Shown one piece after another: positions 61,686 through 64,000 of a stretch of 64,000 nt of DNA. The notes under the pieces are model-generated. The model saw only the letters and a list, made by a program, of their open reading frames with translations, had not been told where the DNA came from and searched no databases. A program made the position numbers and the translations under genes. The stretch spans positions 1 through 64,000 of the forward strand of contig CAWFFJ010000018.1 of NCBI GenBank assembly GCA_963814875.1. The letters run 5' to 3'. How positions within the stretch are numbered: position 1 is the first letter of the stretch; each line of letters starts with the position of its first letter. The stretch comes from CAVSIS01 sp963814875 (GTDB taxonomy: Bacteria; Acidobacteriota; Thermoanaerobaculia; Thermoanaerobaculales; Sulfomarinibacteraceae).

Positions 61686-62669
61686 TCAGTGGGTGGCGAA
61701 ACCGCCAAGGGATCCGCCGAGCAAGCCCGCGAGAAGCTCCAGCGCGGTGAGCGCGCCGCCAATCCGGAGCCCGTCCATTGCGCAGGTGAGGCTGATCCTC
61801 CGCCCGTTCCTGGAGACCGTCGGTGCGCCGACGAGGACCGCGTTCGAGCCGATGGTCACGTCCAGACCGAACGGCCCCTCGACACGTCGCAGAATCGTGC
61901 TGTTCTCGAACGCGGTTTCGATTTCACCGAAGCTCGCTGGCTCGGCAAGGTGCACTCCGAGCTGGGCCAGATGCCCGTGAAAGCACCCGCCGAGAATCCG
62001 TGACGCCGCCGTGTCAAGGTTCGGCAGCATCCTCGCGAGGTCGCCGTCGAGGCGCTGATCGTCCGGGTCCACGAGCAGATTGAAGGCTCGCACACCGTCG
62101 TCGAGCAATCTGTCGACATCGGAGCCCTGGAGCCGCTCGAGAGCCTGCGCCGCGAGGGTCTCTATCGCGTCGCCGCCGAGCTCCGAAACCGGGTCGATCG
62201 CAACAACCGATACGCCGACAGGAACCAGCTCCGCGAGCGACGACACGACGGCGGTTGCGGCCACGAGCGCCGGGTGAGCGACCCGGAGGTGCCGGCCCTG
62301 GAGCGACCCTGCGAGCGAAGGCGACGTCACGGTGAGGTGCTCGCGCAGCCGACCGAGGCGACCGGCATCGACCACCGCAACCTCGCTGTGGGCTGCGAGG
62401 AAGGCCTCAACGTGGGCGGTACGGGCAGTGTCGAGGTCGGCCGCGAGGACGACCGCTTCCGCGCCCTCGAGCTGGGTTGGGTCGGCGAGTGGCGGAACCA
62501 GCCCGGCATGACCGACGAGCTCGGCAATCTGATGCTCGTCGTCATCGGCAGTGTGGACGTACCGCACCTCGCCGGAAAGCTCGACAAAGCGCGGCAGGAG
62601 CTCGAGCAGCTCCCTGCCGACCAACGTCAGCGGGTCACTCAGGACGATCATCCGGCTCGGCGGGGTCAT
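61686..62669 (-). CDS. Aspartate-semialdehyde dehydrogenase-like protein lacking the catalytic Cys
   Basis: The 327-residue protein has the Asd/ArgC fold: an N-terminal Rossmann-like part (MIVLSDPLTLVGRELLELLP), a central catalytic domain and a dimerisation part (GGCFHGHLAQLGVHLAEPAS). The nucleotide loop GxTGxVG is replaced by SDPLTLVG. Where Asd has its active-site Cys (NPNC-type motif) this protein reads AHPALVAATAVVSSL, with no Cys. It is therefore unlikely to be a working Asd. The start is uncertain (ATG 62669 or 62651, GTG 62693); all overlap the pssA 3' end. A structural or regulatory role is possible. Confidence 0.7.
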   Translation of the reverse strand: MTPPSRMIVLSDPLTLVGRELLELLPRFVELSGEVRYVHTADDDEHQIAELVGHAGLVPPLADPTQLEGAEAVVLAADLDTARTAHVEAFLAAHSEVAVVDAGRLGRLREHLTVTSPSLAGSLQGRHLRVAHPALVAATAVVSSLAELVPVGVSVVAIDPVSELGGDAIETLAAQALERLQGSDVDRLLDDGVRAFNLLVDPDDQRLDGDLARMLPNLDTAASRILGGCFHGHLAQLGVHLAEPASFGEIETAFENSTILRRVEGPFGLDVTIGSNAVLVGAPTVSRNGRRISLTCAMDGLRIGGALTALELLAGLLGGSLGGFATH

Positions 62670-63441
62670 TCTCGAGTTCTTCTTCCTCCGCACCGTTTGG
62701 CGCGGGGCTGGGGCGATGGTGCAGGCGTCCGGAAAAGACGGCCACAGGGGCGGACAGTATGTAGAGCGCGAGCAGCACGGACAGGACGTGCGGCGTGAGC
62801 GTGATGAGCGAAAACACGACGGCGATGAGGAACAGCGTCGGGACTGGCCACTTCCGTCGCAGGTTGAGGTCCTTGAACGAGCGGTAGGGAAGGCTGGAGA
62901 CCATCAACAGCGACAGCGCGAGCACAAATCCGACAACGACCGGGATGAACGCCGGATGGCGCACGGGTGTCGGCGAGACCAGCACGAGGAGTGCGATCGC
63001 GCCGGCTCCGGCAGGGATTGGAAGACCGCTGAAACGATGAGGGTCGTGTGCGGTCGAGTTGAACCGGGCAAGCCGGATTGAGCCCGCCACCAGGAACAGG
63101 AAGGCCACAGACGTGCCCAGGCGCGGCTGCTGCCACAACCCCCAGTGAAAGGCGAGCAGAGCGGGAGCAGCGCCGAATGACACGACGTCGGCGAGAGAGT
63201 CGTAGGCCTCTCCAAAGGACGAGGTCGTCCCGGTCAGGCGCGCGATCCTGCCGTCGAGCACGTCGGCGAAGATGGCAGCCAGAATCAGAATCGCGGCGCG
63301 CTCCATATAACCTTGGCTGGACGAAACCATCGACATGAAGCCGCCGAGCACGTTCGCGACGGTGAACAAGGACGGAATCAGGTAGATCCCACGGCGCAGG
63401 CGGGGTCCACCCTTGCGGCGCGGACCGAGTCGACCTCTCAT
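62635..63441 (-). CDS. pssA: CDP-diacylglycerol-serine O-phosphatidyltransferase
   Basis: The 268-residue inner-membrane enzyme makes phosphatidylserine. The CDP-alcohol phosphotransferase motif is spread over FADVLDGRIARLTGTTSSFG and EAYDSLADVVSFG (DGxxAR...G...D...D), all residues present. Six to eight helices follow, with GSIRLARFN as a family mark. The C-terminal 40 residues are an acidic tail. Its ATG overlaps the psd-like stop (ATGA), as in many psd-pssA operons. Confidence 0.93.
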   Translation of the reverse strand: MRGRLGPRRKGGPRLRRGIYLIPSLFTVANVLGGFMSMVSSSQGYMERAAILILAAIFADVLDGRIARLTGTTSSFGEAYDSLADVVSFGAAPALLAFHWGLWQQPRLGTSVAFLFLVAGSIRLARFNSTAHDPHRFSGLPIPAGAGAIALLVLVSPTPVRHPAFIPVVVGFVLALSLLMVSSLPYRSFKDLNLRRKWPVPTLFLIAVVFSLITLTPHVLSVLLALYILSAPVAVFSGRLHHRPSPAPNGAEEEELENDPAEPDDRPE

Positions 63442-64000
63442 GCGACCTCCGGAGCGGTCCAGTCGGCGATGGGGGTGCAGCCCGCGCGGACCCGGTCGCC
63501 GACCTTGACCAGCGGCGTCGCGTTCGCTGGGAGATCGACCTCGACCCGCGCACCAAACCGCATGACGCCGACCCGTGCCCCGCGTTCGACGTGGTTCCCC
63601 GGCGAGTGATCGAACACGACCCGACGCGCAAAGCGGCCGGCGACCTGGCGCAGAGCGAGGGTCCCTCGAACGGTTGTCCAGATGGACTCGAGCACCTCGC
63701 GCGGCGCTTCGGCCGGGGCCTCGAGCCGGTCAACCTCGACCAGCGTCGCGGCGAGCGGCAGCCTGGTGATCTGAGCGGCGAACGGTGGGATTCGGACCCG
63801 CAGGCGGAGACGATGCGTTGGGCCTTCGTCGAGCTTCTGAATCAGATCGACCCGGCCGTCAGCGGGCGCGCATGCGACACCGACCGGCGAGGTACAGGAG
63901 CGTGGCGGGTTGCGAAAGACGACCATGCAGATCGCACCGATCGTCACCAAGATCCACCCCGCCCAAACCCAGCCAAGAACGGCGCTGGCGACGCCGACGC
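63438..64000 (-). CDS. Phosphatidylserine decarboxylase-like protein, catalytic Ser and His replaced; 5' end outside window
   Basis: The visible 187 residues include a membrane helix (up to VTIGAICMVV), FRNPPR and CAPADGRVDL, then the core ALRQVAGRFARRVVFDH and VGVMRFGARVEVDLP, matching the short PSD type. In that type the pyruvoyl group is made from Ser in FGSRVD; here it is Ala (FGARVE). The DVHVNR motif with the catalytic His is FAAQITR. The Asp of ADGRV remains. So decarboxylase activity by the known mechanism is not expected, though position before pssA is the normal one for psd. Confidence 0.75.
   Translation of the reverse strand, partial: VGVASAVLGWVWAGWILVTIGAICMVVFRNPPRSCTSPVGVACAPADGRVDLIQKLDEGPTHRLRLRVRIPPFAAQITRLPLAATLVEVDRLEAPAEAPREVLESIWTTVRGTLALRQVAGRFARRVVFDHSPGNHVERGARVGVMRFGARVEVDLPANATPLVKVGDRVRAGCTPIADWTAPEVA

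Overview
The window is GC-rich DNA from a Gram-negative bacterium: it carries lpxD, fabZ, lpxA, bamA, skp, lolC/lolD, a porin and pssA. A protein kinase fused to TPRs, a winged-helix/AAA/TPR regulator, ClpC and many TPR or FIST proteins fit Acidobacteriota (for example Thermoanaerobaculia-like lineages). That placement is inference from gene content, because no rRNA gene is present.

Bases 1-12,400 are an accessory region full of mobile and broken genes. It starts with an IS630-type transposase cut by the window edge, whose right end truncates a VIT1/CCC1-family gene. Next come an integron-style attC site and a low-affinity iron permease gene that together look like a gene cassette, an Hsp20 gene, and a REP-associated (RAYT/Y1) transposase bracketed by 20-bp inverted repeats with its C-terminal HTH tail in another frame. 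After these lie a DUF2127 gene, an IS91-like fragment, a lipoprotein, a higBA pair with a frameshifted toxin, a TPR serine/threonine kinase, a zinc alcohol dehydrogenase, head-to-head remnants of an aldo/keto reductase and an AraC regulator, and a vapBC pair.

Bases 12,500-20,500 hold mixed single genes: a radical SAM protein, a cupin, a CPBP protease, a large regulator, secreted and membrane proteins, and a GST. Bases 20,600-31,000 (minus strand) form an acetate-assimilation block: satP (uptake), a porin, acsA, a GNAT/acyl-CoA-synthetase fusion (Pat), acuB, acuC, then a UPF0158-HIT fusion and a HAD phosphatase. Pat would acetylate and AcuC deacetylate AcsA, so transport, activation and post-translational control are encoded together.

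Bases 31,600-42,600 contain an isoaspartyl peptidase, mtaB, an orphan substrate-binding lipoprotein, a SYLF protein, dusB, a pseudopilin, a membrane glycosyltransferase and an RsuA/RluB pseudouridine synthase. Two 179-bp MITE-like elements with 18-bp terminal inverted repeats sit at 38386-38564 and 41452-41630. Their ends carry Shine-Dalgarno-like sequence and start codons that read outward into neighbouring genes.

Bases 42,700-54,050 are a tightly coupled plus-strand envelope operon: lysS-lolC-lolD-clpC-bamA-skp-lpxD-fabZ-lpxA-DUF167. The last part has a membrane glycosyltransferase, pyrC, a PPi-type phosphofructokinase, a glyoxalase, a FIST protein, pepD, and a psd-like/pssA/asd-like cluster in which the two flanking proteins lack key catalytic residues. 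I saw no tRNA, rRNA or CRISPR array.
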